Assembly: GCA_030425685.1 (NCBI GenBank)
Contig: JAUIAD010000010.1
Location: 1-64,000, forward strand
DNA length: 64,000 nucleotides
Direction of reading: 5' to 3'
DNA from: Gammaproteobacteria bacterium
Lineage (GTDB): Bacteria > Pseudomonadota > Gammaproteobacteria > Coxiellales > Coxiellaceae
In this document: positions 18,241 through 27,423 of the stretch, piece after piece
Position numbering within the stretch: the stretch's first letter is position 1
How the letters are laid out: each line of letters starts with the position of its first letter
Program-made: the position numbers and the translations under genes
The notes under the pieces: generated by a model
Told to the model about the DNA's origin: nothing
Database searches by the model: none
Seen by the model: only the letters and a program-made list of their open reading frames with translations

Positions 18241-19236
18241 CTAAGACGAAATAAAACCAGGCCCTTGATAAATTAAACCTGTGTACACTTGCAAAAGACT
18301 AGCTCCCGCCGCTAACATCGCATCTATATCTTTCTTACAAGAAATGCCACCAACACCAATAATAGGAATTTCGCCCTTCATTGCCTTTGCAAACTGTCGC
18401 ACAACCACCAGCGCCCTTTCACGCAAAGGTTCACCACTCAAGCCGCCCGCCTCATTAGAAAACTTCATATTTTCTACCTTATCACGAGACATTGTAGTAT
18501 TAACAGCAATAACCCCTTCAATATTTAACTGCAAAAACAAATTGCCCATAAACTGAATTTCTTTTTCGCTTAAATCTGGAGAGACTTTAACAAGCAATGG
18601 CACATGATGTTGATACTGAGAAGACAATTCTTTTTGCTGCGCTTTAAGAGAAGCTAACAGCTCTTGCAAATAAGTTTCAGACTGCAAATCGCGCAAGCCT
18701 TTAGTATTAGGGGAAGAAATATTGACTGTAACAAAATCCGCATAAGGATATACTTTAGCAAAACATATTTGATAATCATCCAATGCCTTTTCCAAAGGCG
18801 TTGTAGCATTCTTACCAATATTAACGCCAACAACACCTTCGACTTTACGTCGTTTAAGGTTGTCAACCAGGTGATCAACACCCTTATTGTTAAAACCGAA
18901 ACGATTAATTAAAGCATTCGCTTTTTTAAGACGAAATAAACGCGGTTTAGCATTTCCCGGTTGTGGTTTTGGTGTAACCGCTCCTACTTCAATAAAGCCA
19001 AAACCCAAACCCCACAACGTATCGATATAATCGCCATTTTTATCAAGCCCGGCAGCCAATCCAATGCGACTAGAAAAATTAAGCCCAAATAACTTGCATA
19101 CATCTTTATTTTGTTTAGCCCTAATCGCGTTGACACGACACGGTGGATAAACATATTTTAAAAAACGCAAAGTAAGATGATGAGAACATTCCGCCGGCAA
19201 GCAAAACAAAAGTGGTCTTAATAAACGATAGATCAT
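18241..19236 (-). CDS. pyrD: Dihydroorotate dehydrogenase (quinone), class 2
   Basis: 331 residues, the class 2 length. The N-terminal amphipathic extension (MIYRLLRPLLFCLPAECSHH) marks the membrane-associated, quinone-linked type. FMN-site and active-site motifs are GLAAGLDKNGDYID, the FGFIEVGAVTPKPQPGN segment, NISSPNTKGLRDLQ with the catalytic Ser, LLVKVSPDL, AVNTT and the phosphate loop IIGVGGISCKKD. It oxidises dihydroorotate to orotate in pyrimidine synthesis. The start lies six bases past the end of the upstream methyltransferase gene, so the two are probably cotranscribed. Confidence 0.97.
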   Translation of the reverse strand: MIYRLLRPLLFCLPAECSHHLTLRFLKYVYPPCRVNAIRAKQNKDVCKLFGLNFSSRIGLAAGLDKNGDYIDTLWGLGFGFIEVGAVTPKPQPGNAKPRLFRLKKANALINRFGFNNKGVDHLVDNLKRRKVEGVVGVNIGKNATTPLEKALDDYQICFAKVYPYADFVTVNISSPNTKGLRDLQSETYLQELLASLKAQQKELSSQYQHHVPLLVKVSPDLSEKEIQFMGNLFLQLNIEGVIAVNTTMSRDKVENMKFSNEAGGLSGEPLRERALVVVRQFAKAMKGEIPIIGVGGISCKKDIDAMLAAGASLLQVYTGLIYQGPGFISS

Positions 19237-19242
19237 AGTATC

Positions 19243-19932
19243 TTAGCTAGCAACAGTACAAGACTTCACCCAAACGCGCAGCATAGCATTGCTACCCTTT
19301 TGCAATTTATAAGGCACTTGCCTAACCTCAACACCAAAATCTTCCTGTTGTAAATTCAACATGATCGGACCTATTTCAGGAGAAATTTGTCCCGAGGCAT
19401 CAAGCAAAGGAAAAATACGCACCTCAGTGGCAACACGACAAAGTTCGCTAACAATCTCTTGCGCTGGATGTTCTTTTTCACGAAATAACATATCGGAACA
19501 TAACGCTAGTTGAAATGCACCGTCATCAAAAGGTAAACGAGGCAGTGAAGCAGCTTGATAACGCCCTTCCTGCAAACCGGAAGGATAGTCATCTAAAAAC
19601 TGTTGCACATACTGATTCCAGGCACTTAAAATATCGTCTCGAGACTTTGGATTTTGATCGATAAGACGCTCACCAAAATCCTCTAACTGCTTTGCCAAAC
19701 TTTCCTTAATAACCCCAACAGCTTTCACCATCTCCTCGGGTGATAAAGAATAATTGGCATCAGCACTTACCATAGAGTAACCCATGGCATGCATCTGCGC
19801 ATTAAAGCTCGAAACCCCCGCGGGATAATCAAGAATTGAACTGGACATCTCCTGTTCACCGAGATCAAACATGGCCTTGTAATCATCAAGTGAGTGAACC
19901 CAACTTGGAATCAACGGTACATTCATTTTCAT
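19243..19932 (-). CDS. Probable SAM-dependent methyltransferase
   Basis: 229 residues. [20 protein letters not shown] (near residues 33-52) resembles motif I of class I methyltransferases, with Asp and a Gly loop, followed by VSADANY, which would hold the acidic ribose contact. [20 protein letters not shown] is the usual motif IV region, followed by a segment resembling [13 protein letters not shown] of the strand-5 region. The substrate is unknown. GGAAGA precedes the ATG. It is divergent from liuA and joined to pyrD. Confidence 0.7.
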   Translation of the reverse strand: MKMNVPLIPSWVHSLDDYKAMFDLGEQEMSSSILDYPAGVSSFNAQMHAMGYSMVSADANYSLSPEEMVKAVGVIKESLAKQLEDFGERLIDQNPKSRDDILSAWNQYVQQFLDDYPSGLQEGRYQAASLPRLPFDDGAFQLALCSDMLFREKEHPAQEIVSELCRVATEVRIFPLLDASGQISPEIGPIMLNLQQEDFGVEVRQVPYKLQKGSNAMLRVWVKSCTVAS

Positions 19933-20033
19933 TGTTATCTTCCATCGTCAATGGTTACAATAGTAAGCCCATTACGGGAGGGAATCAACCACCCCAAGCT
20001 GGCACTTATTTTACTATTAACAGGACTTATAGC

Positions 20034-21188
20034 ATGATCCACGGCCTGAATCTTCAACTCGATGAAACCTTACAACTTTTGCGTCAAACTGTACAACAAT
20101 TTGCAAACGAATCTATAGCACCACGCGCTGAAGAAATTGATATCAGCAATAAATTTCCTCGTGATCTATGGCCAAAAATGGGCGAAATGGGGCTGCTGGG
20201 GATTACTGTCGACGAAAATTATGGCGGCGTTAACATGGGTTATCTTGCGCATGTTATTACCATGGAAGAAATCAGTCGTGCTTCCGCCTCCGTCGGCTTA
20301 AGCTATGGTGCGCATACCAATCTGTGCATGAATCAACTTAATCGCTTTGGAACGGATACACAAAAAGAACGTTATTTAAAGAAATTAGCCAGCGGTGAAT
20401 ATATTGGCGCTTTAGCAATGAGTGAGGCTGGGTCAGGTTCTGATGTTGTCAGCATGCGTTTAAAAGCTGAAAAGCGCGATAATAAATTTATTCTTAATGG
20501 TACAAAAATGTGGATCACCAATGGGCCTGAGGCGGATGTTATTATCGTCTATGCAAAAACGGACCCCGAAGCTGGCTCTCACGGTATCACCACCTTTCTT
20601 GTTGAAAAAGGCACACCTGGATTTAGCACCGCGCAAAAACTCGATAAACTAGGTATGCGCGGGTCAGACACTTGTGAGCTGGTATTTGATAATTGCGAAA
20701 TACCTGCTGAAAATATTCTTGGCGAATTAAATGGCGGTGTTAGTGTTTTAATGAGCGGTCTCGATTACGAGCGCGTAATTTTAGCCGCCGGACCAGTCGG
20801 TATAATGCAAGCCTGCCTTGATGTTGTTCTTCCTTACGTGCGTGAACGAAAACAATTTGGTAAAGCCATTGGTGAATTTCAATTTGTTCAAGGCAAAGTT
20901 GCCGATATGTATACGCTACTTAATGCTAGTCGAAGTTATTTATATTCTGCCGCCAGAGCGTGCGATAATAAAACCATAACACAAAAAGACGCAGCCAGCG
21001 TTATTCTCTACGCTGCCGAAAATGCGACAAAAATGGCATTAGAAGCCATTCAGTGCCTAGGAGGCAATGGATATATCAACGAATTCCCAACCGGGCGTTT
21101 ATTGCGCGATGCCAAACTCTACGAAATTGGTGCCGGCACCTCAGAAATTCGTCGCATGATAATAGGCCGCAGTTTATTCAAAGAATAA
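20034..21188 (+). CDS. liuA: Isovaleryl-CoA dehydrogenase
   Basis: 384 residues from the ATG at 20034; the longer frame upstream overlaps the divergent methyltransferase gene and adds no homology. Acyl-CoA dehydrogenase features are [44 protein letters not shown] and the C-terminal [30 protein letters not shown] carries the Glu used as catalytic base by isovaleryl-CoA dehydrogenases, unlike the C-terminal Glu of straight-chain enzymes. It converts isovaleryl-CoA to 3-methylcrotonyl-CoA, passing electrons to ETF. It opens the leucine-degradation cluster. Confidence 0.94.
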   Translation: MIHGLNLQLDETLQLLRQTVQQFANESIAPRAEEIDISNKFPRDLWPKMGEMGLLGITVDENYGGVNMGYLAHVITMEEISRASASVGLSYGAHTNLCMNQLNRFGTDTQKERYLKKLASGEYIGALAMSEAGSGSDVVSMRLKAEKRDNKFILNGTKMWITNGPEADVIIVYAKTDPEAGSHGITTFLVEKGTPGFSTAQKLDKLGMRGSDTCELVFDNCEIPAENILGELNGGVSVLMSGLDYERVILAAGPVGIMQACLDVVLPYVRERKQFGKAIGEFQFVQGKVADMYTLLNASRSYLYSAARACDNKTITQKDAASVILYAAENATKMALEAIQCLGGNGYINEFPTGRLLRDAKLYEIGAGTSEIRRMIIGRSLFKE

Positions 21189-21285
21189 AGCACAAAAGAA
21201 TCTACCATCATTGTAAACTAGATCAGAACATGACGTTCATCACCTACGATCAAAACAGCTACTTTTAAAGTAAGGATATTAAAAT

Positions 21286-22473
21286 ATGCCAACAAACAAC
21301 AATCCAGTCGTTATCATTTCAGCAGCTCGTACACCAATGGGCAATATGGGTGGTTATTTTAAAAAAACCTCAGCGGTTAAGCTTGGCAGTGTTGCCATTA
21401 ATGCCGCACTAAAACGCACAACAGTTTCTGCAAACGATATCGATGAGGTCTTGATGGGGTGTGTTTTACCTGCCGGACTTGGACAAGCCCCAGCAAGACA
21501 AGCAGCTATTGCAGCAGGCATTCCCGTTTCAGCCGGATGCACAACGATCAACAAGATGTGCGGCTCTGGCATGAAAAGTATTATGATGGCGCACGATGAA
21601 ATCAAAGCAGGATCCTTCAATATGGTTGTCGCTGGCGGCATGGAAAATATGTCGCGCGCCCCTTACCTTATCCCTGAAGGCCGATTTGGCTACCGCATAG
21701 GGCATGCAAAAATAGTAGACCACATGATGATGGATGGACTTGAAGATGCCTATGATGCCGGCAAACCAATGGGCTGTTTTGCTGAAGATTGTGTTGAAAA
21801 ATTTAATATAACACGTGAAGAAATGGATACATTTGCCATAAACTCACTAGAAAGAGCCAAAAAAGCCAACGAAGATGGCAGCTTTACAGACGAAATAGAA
21901 CCCATTACTATCACTGAAAGAAGAAAAGAAGTTACCATCACCCAGGATGAAAATCCATTTAAAGCAAAACCTGAAAAAATCCCCACACTAAGAGCCGCCT
22001 TTAAAAAAGATGGCACCATCACAGCAGCCAATGCCAGCTCAATTTCAGATGGCGCCGCGGCACTTATTTTAACATCCGCAGCACACGCAGAAGAAAACTC
22101 TATCGAAAAACTAGCCACCATTATCGGCCATCATACCCACTCACACGAACCCGAATGGTTTACCACCGCCCCCATTGAGGCAATAAAAAGGCTGTGCGAA
22201 AAAATCAATTGGGACATCAACACCGTTGACCTTTTTGAAATAAACGAAGCCTTTGCTGTTGTCACCATGGCGGCGATGAAAGCATTAGAAATACCACACG
22301 AAAAAGTCAATATCCATGGCGGCGCTTGTGCACTAGGCCATCCCATTGGCGCCTCGGGTGCTCGCATCGTCGTTACATTAATCCACGCCTTGAAAAAATA
22401 TAATTTAAAACGCGGCATCGCCTCCTTATGTATTGGTGGCGGCGAGGCAACGGCAATTGCTATAGAAATCTAA
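21286..22473 (+). CDS. Acetyl-CoA acetyltransferase (thiolase)
   Basis: 395 residues with the three thiolase active-site motifs: INKMCGSGMKSIMM (nucleophilic Cys, near residue 90), GGACALGHPIGASGARI (His, near 350) and CIGGGEATAIAIE (second Cys, near 384). AAGGA precedes the ATG. Degradative thiolases of this group cleave acetoacetyl-CoA to acetyl-CoA, which is the last step after leucine has been converted to acetoacetate and activated. It lies between liuA and liuB, spacing 97 and 20 bp, consistent with one operon. Confidence 0.94.
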   Translation: MPTNNNPVVIISAARTPMGNMGGYFKKTSAVKLGSVAINAALKRTTVSANDIDEVLMGCVLPAGLGQAPARQAAIAAGIPVSAGCTTINKMCGSGMKSIMMAHDEIKAGSFNMVVAGGMENMSRAPYLIPEGRFGYRIGHAKIVDHMMMDGLEDAYDAGKPMGCFAEDCVEKFNITREEMDTFAINSLERAKKANEDGSFTDEIEPITITERRKEVTITQDENPFKAKPEKIPTLRAAFKKDGTITAANASSISDGAAALILTSAAHAEENSIEKLATIIGHHTHSHEPEWFTTAPIEAIKRLCEKINWDINTVDLFEINEAFAVVTMAAMKALEIPHEKVNIHGGACALGHPIGASGARIVVTLIHALKKYNLKRGIASLCIGGGEATAIAIEI

Positions 22474-22493
22474 TTTAAGCAAAGGAATCAAAA

Positions 22494-24101
22494 ATGCCAG
22501 TGATAAAAAGCAATATCATTATCGGAAGTGAAGAGTATAAAAACAATAAAGCAGCAATGACACTCAATATCGATGCTCTTACTAATAAACTTAATATGAT
22601 TCGCGAAGGCGGCTCTGAAAAGGCGCGTAAACGCCAAGAGGAACAAGGTAAATTATTAGTTCGCGATCGAATAAACCATTTACTTGACCCCGGCTCACCC
22701 TTTTTAGAATTATCTGCCCTAGCCGGTTATAAACTTTATAAAGATGAAATACCTGCAGCTGGCATCATAACAGGCATTGGCCAAGTTAATGGGCAGGAAT
22801 GCATGATTGTCGCCAATGACCCCTCCGTCAAAGGTGGCACCTACTACCCTATTACTGTGAAAAAACATTTACGCGCGCAAGAGATTGCAGAAGCCAATCA
22901 ATTACCGTGCATTTACCTGGTTGATTCCGGCGGCGCTTTTCTACCAAAACAAGACGAGGTCTTTCCCGATCGCGATCATTTTGGCAGAATTTTTTATTAT
23001 CAAGCTCGTCTTTCGGCAAAAAATATTCCGCAAATAGCTGTCGTGATGGGATCTTGCACCGCGGGAGGAGCCTATGTACCCGCCATGGCCGATGAATCCA
23101 TTATGGTACGCGAGCAAGCGACCATTTTTCTTGGTGGGCCGCCACTGGTAAAAGCTGCAACCGGCGAAGAAGTAAGCGCTGAAGAACTTGGTGGCGCAGA
23201 CATCCACTGCCGTACTTCAGGAGTCGCCGACTATTATGCCAATGATGACGTGCACGCCTTAAATATGGCGCGTGATATCGTTAGCAATCTAAGCCGTAAA
23301 AAAAATATTTCTGTTGCCATTAAAAAATCGATAGAACCTAAATATGATCCGCAAGAACTCTTAGGCATCGTAAGCAAAGATGCTAGAAAACCTTACGATG
23401 TTCATGAAATTATTGCGCGCATTGTTGATGGCTCAAACTTTGATGAATTTAAAGCACTATATGGTCCAACATTGGTGTGTGGCTTTGCCCATATTCATGG
23501 CTATCCCATTGGTATTGTGGCTAATAACGGTATTTTATTTTCAGAATCAGCTTTGAAAGGCGCTCACTTTATTCAGCTATGCAGCAAGCGAAAAATTCCA
23601 TTATTATTTTTACAAAATATTACTGGTTTTATGGTTGGTAAAAAATACGAAGAATCTGGCATTGCCAAACATGGGGCAAAGATGGTAACTGCTGTTGCTA
23701 ATGCTGACGTGCCAAAATTCACTATTGTTATCGGCGGTAGTTATGGCGCAGGCAATTACGCCATGTGTGGGCGCGCCTACGACCCACGTTTTCTTTTTAT
23801 GTGGCCTAACGCCAGAATTTCCGTTATGGGTGGCGAGCAAGCCGCACAGGTACTAACGCAAGTCAAACTAGATCAAACAAAACGTCGCAATGAAAAGTGG
23901 GATGAGAAAGATCAACAAACGTTTATGGATAAAATCCGCCAAACCTACGAGTCACAAGCCAATCCGTATTACTCCAGCGCACGCCTGTGGGACGATGGCA
24001 TTATCAATCCTACCGATACTCGCCGTGTTGTTGCCCTTTGCATCTCAGCATCATTAAATGCCCCTATAGCTAAGAGCGAAGCTGGAATATTTAGAATGTA
24101 A
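22494..24101 (+). CDS. liuB: Methylcrotonoyl-CoA carboxylase, carboxyltransferase (beta) subunit
   Basis: 535 residues, the usual MCC beta length. Carboxyltransferase features include [59 protein letters not shown], and [20 protein letters not shown] followed by [20 protein letters not shown]. [25 protein letters not shown] sequence is typical for MCC and not for propionyl- or acetyl-CoA carboxylases. It transfers CO2 from biotin on LiuD to 3-methylcrotonyl-CoA. LiuC and LiuD are encoded 2.5 and 3.3 kb downstream, beyond an opposite-strand gene. Confidence 0.95.
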   Translation: MPVIKSNIIIGSEEYKNNKAAMTLNIDALTNKLNMIREGGSEKARKRQEEQGKLLVRDRINHLLDPGSPFLELSALAGYKLYKDEIPAAGIITGIGQVNGQECMIVANDPSVKGGTYYPITVKKHLRAQEIAEANQLPCIYLVDSGGAFLPKQDEVFPDRDHFGRIFYYQARLSAKNIPQIAVVMGSCTAGGAYVPAMADESIMVREQATIFLGGPPLVKAATGEEVSAEELGGADIHCRTSGVADYYANDDVHALNMARDIVSNLSRKKNISVAIKKSIEPKYDPQELLGIVSKDARKPYDVHEIIARIVDGSNFDEFKALYGPTLVCGFAHIHGYPIGIVANNGILFSESALKGAHFIQLCSKRKIPLLFLQNITGFMVGKKYEESGIAKHGAKMVTAVANADVPKFTIVIGGSYGAGNYAMCGRAYDPRFLFMWPNARISVMGGEQAAQVLTQVKLDQTKRRNEKWDEKDQQTFMDKIRQTYESQANPYYSSARLWDDGIINPTDTRRVVALCISASLNAPIAKSEAGIFRM

Positions 24102-24111
24102 GTCGCAATGC

Positions 24112-24149
24112 AGTCATCCCGTGCCGCTAATTGCAGCCACGGGATGACT
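24112..24149. terminator. Palindrome at the convergent liuB / kinase-like gene ends
   Basis: AGTCATCCCGTG (24112-24123) and CACGGGATGACT (24138-24149) form a perfect 12-bp stem. It starts 10 bp past liuB and contains the stop codon and last eleven codons (SHPVAAISGTG) of the opposite-strand gene. It probably stops transcription from both sides. TCATCCCGTG-type palindromes are common dispersed repeats in some intracellular bacteria, so it may be a repeat inserted into the 3' end of the coding frame. Confidence 0.65.
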
Positions 24150-26306
24150 AGATAGCACCTCAACGGTCGAAGGGTTTTTCTTCTCAGGCTTCGCCCACAA
24201 AGATGTTCTTTCAATACTTTTAAAGGGTGAAACAATCGCATGCGCACACATACGTATGGCTTTAAAAGTCCACTGCAGTGTTGTAAATAAACCATATAAA
24301 ACACCAATCAATAACTTTGGCATAAACCAAGCGCAAGATTTACCCTTTAAATTACTACGATAAAAATCTGCAAAAAATCGTCGTGGATAACGACAAGCTT
24401 GCTCGAAGATAAAGGGGGTCACCTCCAAGGTGGAATTAATGAAAGCATCTCTAATGAAAATCAAGAAATGACTAATAACCGGAAGGTAAGATAAAAAATA
24501 CTTATCCATGCCCTGCTTATACGAAAAGTAATCGTAAAATGAGCCACCTATTCTTTTGTAACTATGCGTATAAACACGCCTAAGATGAATATTTAACCTA
24601 TGTTTAAAAGATAATTGCCGCTGACTGTGTGATGCTATCCAGCCCGTTGCTTTTTTTAATCTGGCAATTTCATTAGAAAGATCCAATTCAGAATCTCTCT
24701 CCTCCATCAATAACGCACGTTTTAAAAAAACATCTCGGATACTTACATAAGTACTTGTCCATTTATTATAGAAATGATTCTTAAACGTTCGCGCAAAGTA
24801 ACCTGCTTCACGTGTTTTGACAATAAAATTTTGACTCAAGTGCTGCCACCAATCAACCAGCTCTTTTATGTCTTTAGCTGTTTGGCACGAGCCCGCAGCA
24901 ACGACACATAAACGCAACATAAGGTTTTTCACCGCCAACTCATCGGATTGCAAATGATAATCAAGGTCAATTTCTTCAAGCGCATATTGCAACCTAACAG
25001 CCAAAGGATATTGCTCATCTTTACTCGATAAAATACCACAGTACTTATAAAACAAACGATCAAATTTATTATTGTTTTTTTCACAAAGGTAATCTAAATA
25101 AAGATCATCATAACTAATGTAATTATCGAGGAATACTTTCTCACTATATTCGACATCAATGGGCTGCTCTAATTTCTGCTCTGAACCATTAAAGACTACT
25201 TTATCTTTATATTCACTATGAAATAACTTAAAAATACGAACTTGTAATTTAGCAAACTCACAGGCAGCAATTTTTGCAAAATTATAAGCACTATCACCAT
25301 GCAACTCAAGATCATCCAGCGCTAAGGGGCGAATAGCACGCAAGGAATCTTCTATTTCAGAAGGTTTAACTTCAAAAAATCGTTTCAATGAAAGATTGAT
25401 CGCCTCCCACTTTGCAATTTTATAGTCATCCAATGAACACAAATACCTTAATGCTTCAACATCAGCACCCGTGTAAGCACCAGGGTTATTTGTTATAACG
25501 CCATTAAATATGCTTGTTTTCTCAGAAGGATCAAAGCCAGCATTGGAACCTGAAAAAGGAAATTTTTTAAGATCGTCGATGGTATAATTAAATTTTTTAA
25601 AAGGTGAACCCCATTGGGACATCCTAACAAAACCGAAATAGACGCAAATATTGATATACATCAACAAATCAAAATCAATAGCCAACATCTGCTTTAAACC
25701 GGTATCAAAAGCAACATTCCCCTTATGACCATCATCTTCATAGGTTAGCGAGCGCAGAAAAATAATAAAAATATATTGTGAAAATACTTCTAGTCTTTTA
25801 GACTTATCTCTAAAATATAGGCTTAACTCATTAATTTTCGCCAATCTTTTTTGACATGCAACGATATCTTCCTCATCCCCGGCCGCCCTTACCGACGCAA
25901 GCTCTCGCGCCACCGAATCTAGATAGCGTGTATCGTTTCTTTCAATATCAGCAAATAAACGAATTAAATTAATATCGATAAAATCAACAAAATTCTTTGC
26001 CGCTTTTACAGCAAGTCCCGCAAGTTGATTATCCGTTCGCAACAATCGAATTTCAGGCACAAACCTTGGACCAATTAGACAGCGGGCAACTTGCGTCAAT
26101 GAGGCCTCCATTACTACTGAGACTTTCTTTCCACTTTTGACGCCTTTTATGACCCACCTGTCGCCGTTGATATCCGGCAATGATATAAAGGTACCAGCAT
26201 GCCCGGACTTCCTCACCATTGATTTGTGATTGGGTTTACGATAATCGCGTCGATGGCGAACTTGAATTGGCTCAATACAAATTTCAATATTTTCTGCAAC
26301 ACGCAT
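24114..26306 (-). CDS. Orphan protein with atypical (PI3/4K- or HipA-like) kinase motifs
   Basis: 730 residues; AGGAAG precedes the ATG. No family is certain, but the N-terminal 220 residues show a kinase-like order: GTFISLPDINGDRWVIKG with Lys54 (ATP-phosphate contact), Glu67 in VVMEASLTQVARCL, TYEDDGHKGNVAF with D192, H194 and N197 as a catalytic loop, and MLAIDFDLL with D211/D213 as metal-binding motif. This DxHxxN...DFD order is that of PI3/PI4-kinase-like and HipA-like enzymes. The remaining 500 residues are helix-rich with a hydrophobic stretch near residue 670 (LLIGVLYGLFTTLQWTFKAI). The gene interrupts the liu cluster on the opposite strand. An effector role is inference. Confidence 0.6.
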   Translation of the reverse strand: MRVAENIEICIEPIQVRHRRDYRKPNHKSMVRKSGHAGTFISLPDINGDRWVIKGVKSGKKVSVVMEASLTQVARCLIGPRFVPEIRLLRTDNQLAGLAVKAAKNFVDFIDINLIRLFADIERNDTRYLDSVARELASVRAAGDEEDIVACQKRLAKINELSLYFRDKSKRLEVFSQYIFIIFLRSLTYEDDGHKGNVAFDTGLKQMLAIDFDLLMYINICVYFGFVRMSQWGSPFKKFNYTIDDLKKFPFSGSNAGFDPSEKTSIFNGVITNNPGAYTGADVEALRYLCSLDDYKIAKWEAINLSLKRFFEVKPSEIEDSLRAIRPLALDDLELHGDSAYNFAKIAACEFAKLQVRIFKLFHSEYKDKVVFNGSEQKLEQPIDVEYSEKVFLDNYISYDDLYLDYLCEKNNNKFDRLFYKYCGILSSKDEQYPLAVRLQYALEEIDLDYHLQSDELAVKNLMLRLCVVAAGSCQTAKDIKELVDWWQHLSQNFIVKTREAGYFARTFKNHFYNKWTSTYVSIRDVFLKRALLMEERDSELDLSNEIARLKKATGWIASHSQRQLSFKHRLNIHLRRVYTHSYKRIGGSFYDYFSYKQGMDKYFLSYLPVISHFLIFIRDAFINSTLEVTPFIFEQACRYPRRFFADFYRSNLKGKSCAWFMPKLLIGVLYGLFTTLQWTFKAIRMCAHAIVSPFKSIERTSLWAKPEKKNPSTVEVLSSHPVAAISGTG

Positions 26307-26524
26307 TAGAACTTCCTGTCAAAAAATATTTTTAGCAGATAATACTAGCAATTTATCTTTCGCGCAAAAAAACAAGGGGGCTAGATCTTACGAATTTAAA
26401 AAAAAACGCTTTTTTAAAAAAAACATAGAATTTAACTTAGGGCATTAATAGCTACATAAACGCTGCGCTATCTGACGCATTGCTTAGTGGGCTCCCTTTG
26501 CACAAAATATATTTCTGAACATCT

Positions 26525-26544
26525 TGATAATTATGTTATTATCA
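26525..26544 (+). promoter_or_regulatory. Inverted repeat upstream of liuC
   Basis: TGATAAT (26525-26531) and ATTATCA (26538-26544) are perfect inverse copies separated by six bases, 48 bp before the liuC start. It could be an operator or part of the promoter needed because liuC is separated from liuB. Apart from this, 26307-26591 is AT-rich spacer with no gene seen. Confidence 0.35.
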
Positions 26545-26591
26545 TGACGCATTTAATTTATTTTTTTTCAACAACCCAATCAGACACAACT

Positions 26592-27377
26592 ATGAACGGA
26601 CAAGAACCTTTACTGCACAATATTACGGATGGCATTTGCACGATTGTTTTTAATCGCCCTGAAAAACGCAACGCCTTTGATGACCAAATTATCGAGCAAC
26701 TCACTGATTTATTGTTAAAAATAAATGAAGATGACGGGATTCGCGTGGTCATAATCCGCTCTTGTGGTAAGCACTTCTCTGCAGGTGCAGACCTTAACTG
26801 GATGAAAAAAATGGCCACTTTCACAACAGAACAAAACAAAGCTGACGCTCTATCTTTGGCCACACTTTTAAAAACGTTAAATGAGCTTCGTAAACCAACC
26901 ATAGCGCTAGTTAATGGCCGAGCGATGGGTGGCGCGTGTGGTTTAGTCGCTTGCTGCGATATCGTTATTGCTGCTCATGAAGCAGCGTTTTGTTTTTCAG
27001 AAGTTAAGTTAGGCTTAATTCCTGCAACTATTGCCCCTTATATTATTCGCAGTATAGGCTATTCAGCCACACGCCGATATTTTATTTCAGCTGAACTTAT
27101 CAGTGCCAATAAAGCTGTAGACATAGGTCTTGCTCATCTTTTAGCAGACACAGAACAATTAATTAATACCGGCGAAACACTTGCGCGAGCTATAATGCAA
27201 AATGGCCCCATGGCCGTTTCTGCTGCTAAAGAGCTCGTTAATCATTTATCACCTATCAATGAAGAAATGATTAACACAACCGCTGAACTACTTGCAGATA
27301 TCAGAGCAAGTGCTGAAGCACAAGAAGGATTACAAGCTTTTTTACAAAAGCAGAGTCCAAGCTGGATAAAAGCTTAG
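26592..27377 (+). CDS. liuC: Enoyl-CoA hydratase family, probable methylglutaconyl-CoA hydratase
   Basis: 261 residues from the ATG at 26592, where homology to crotonases starts (HNITDGICTIVFNRPEKRNA). In-frame ATGs upstream would add a short hydrophobic stretch and have no better ribosome-binding site. The oxyanion-hole segments are HFSAGADLNWMKKM and NGRAMGGACGLVACCDI, followed by FSEVKLGLIPATIAPYI, a sequence typical of the LiuC group. It hydrates 3-methylglutaconyl-CoA to HMG-CoA. Its position before liuD supports the assignment. Confidence 0.88.
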   Translation: MNGQEPLLHNITDGICTIVFNRPEKRNAFDDQIIEQLTDLLLKINEDDGIRVVIIRSCGKHFSAGADLNWMKKMATFTTEQNKADALSLATLLKTLNELRKPTIALVNGRAMGGACGLVACCDIVIAAHEAAFCFSEVKLGLIPATIAPYIIRSIGYSATRRYFISAELISANKAVDIGLAHLLADTEQLINTGETLARAIMQNGPMAVSAAKELVNHLSPINEEMINTTAELLADIRASAEAQEGLQAFLQKQSPSWIKA

Positions 27378-27423
27378 TACTTAATGGCCCATTTAACTTT
27401 AATAAAGGCTTATAACAAATATT

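Noticed and set aside
18027-18276. Small open frames on both strands across the MITE-like element
   Set aside because: They arise from the inverted-repeat sequence, overlap each other and have no homology or start signals.
26525-26544. Fur box upstream of liuC
   Set aside because: The GATAAT and ATTATC halves look Fur-like, but the spacing gives an even-centred 18-bp site, the middle does not match, and leucine degradation is not an expected Fur target; kept only as an unspecified inverted repeat.
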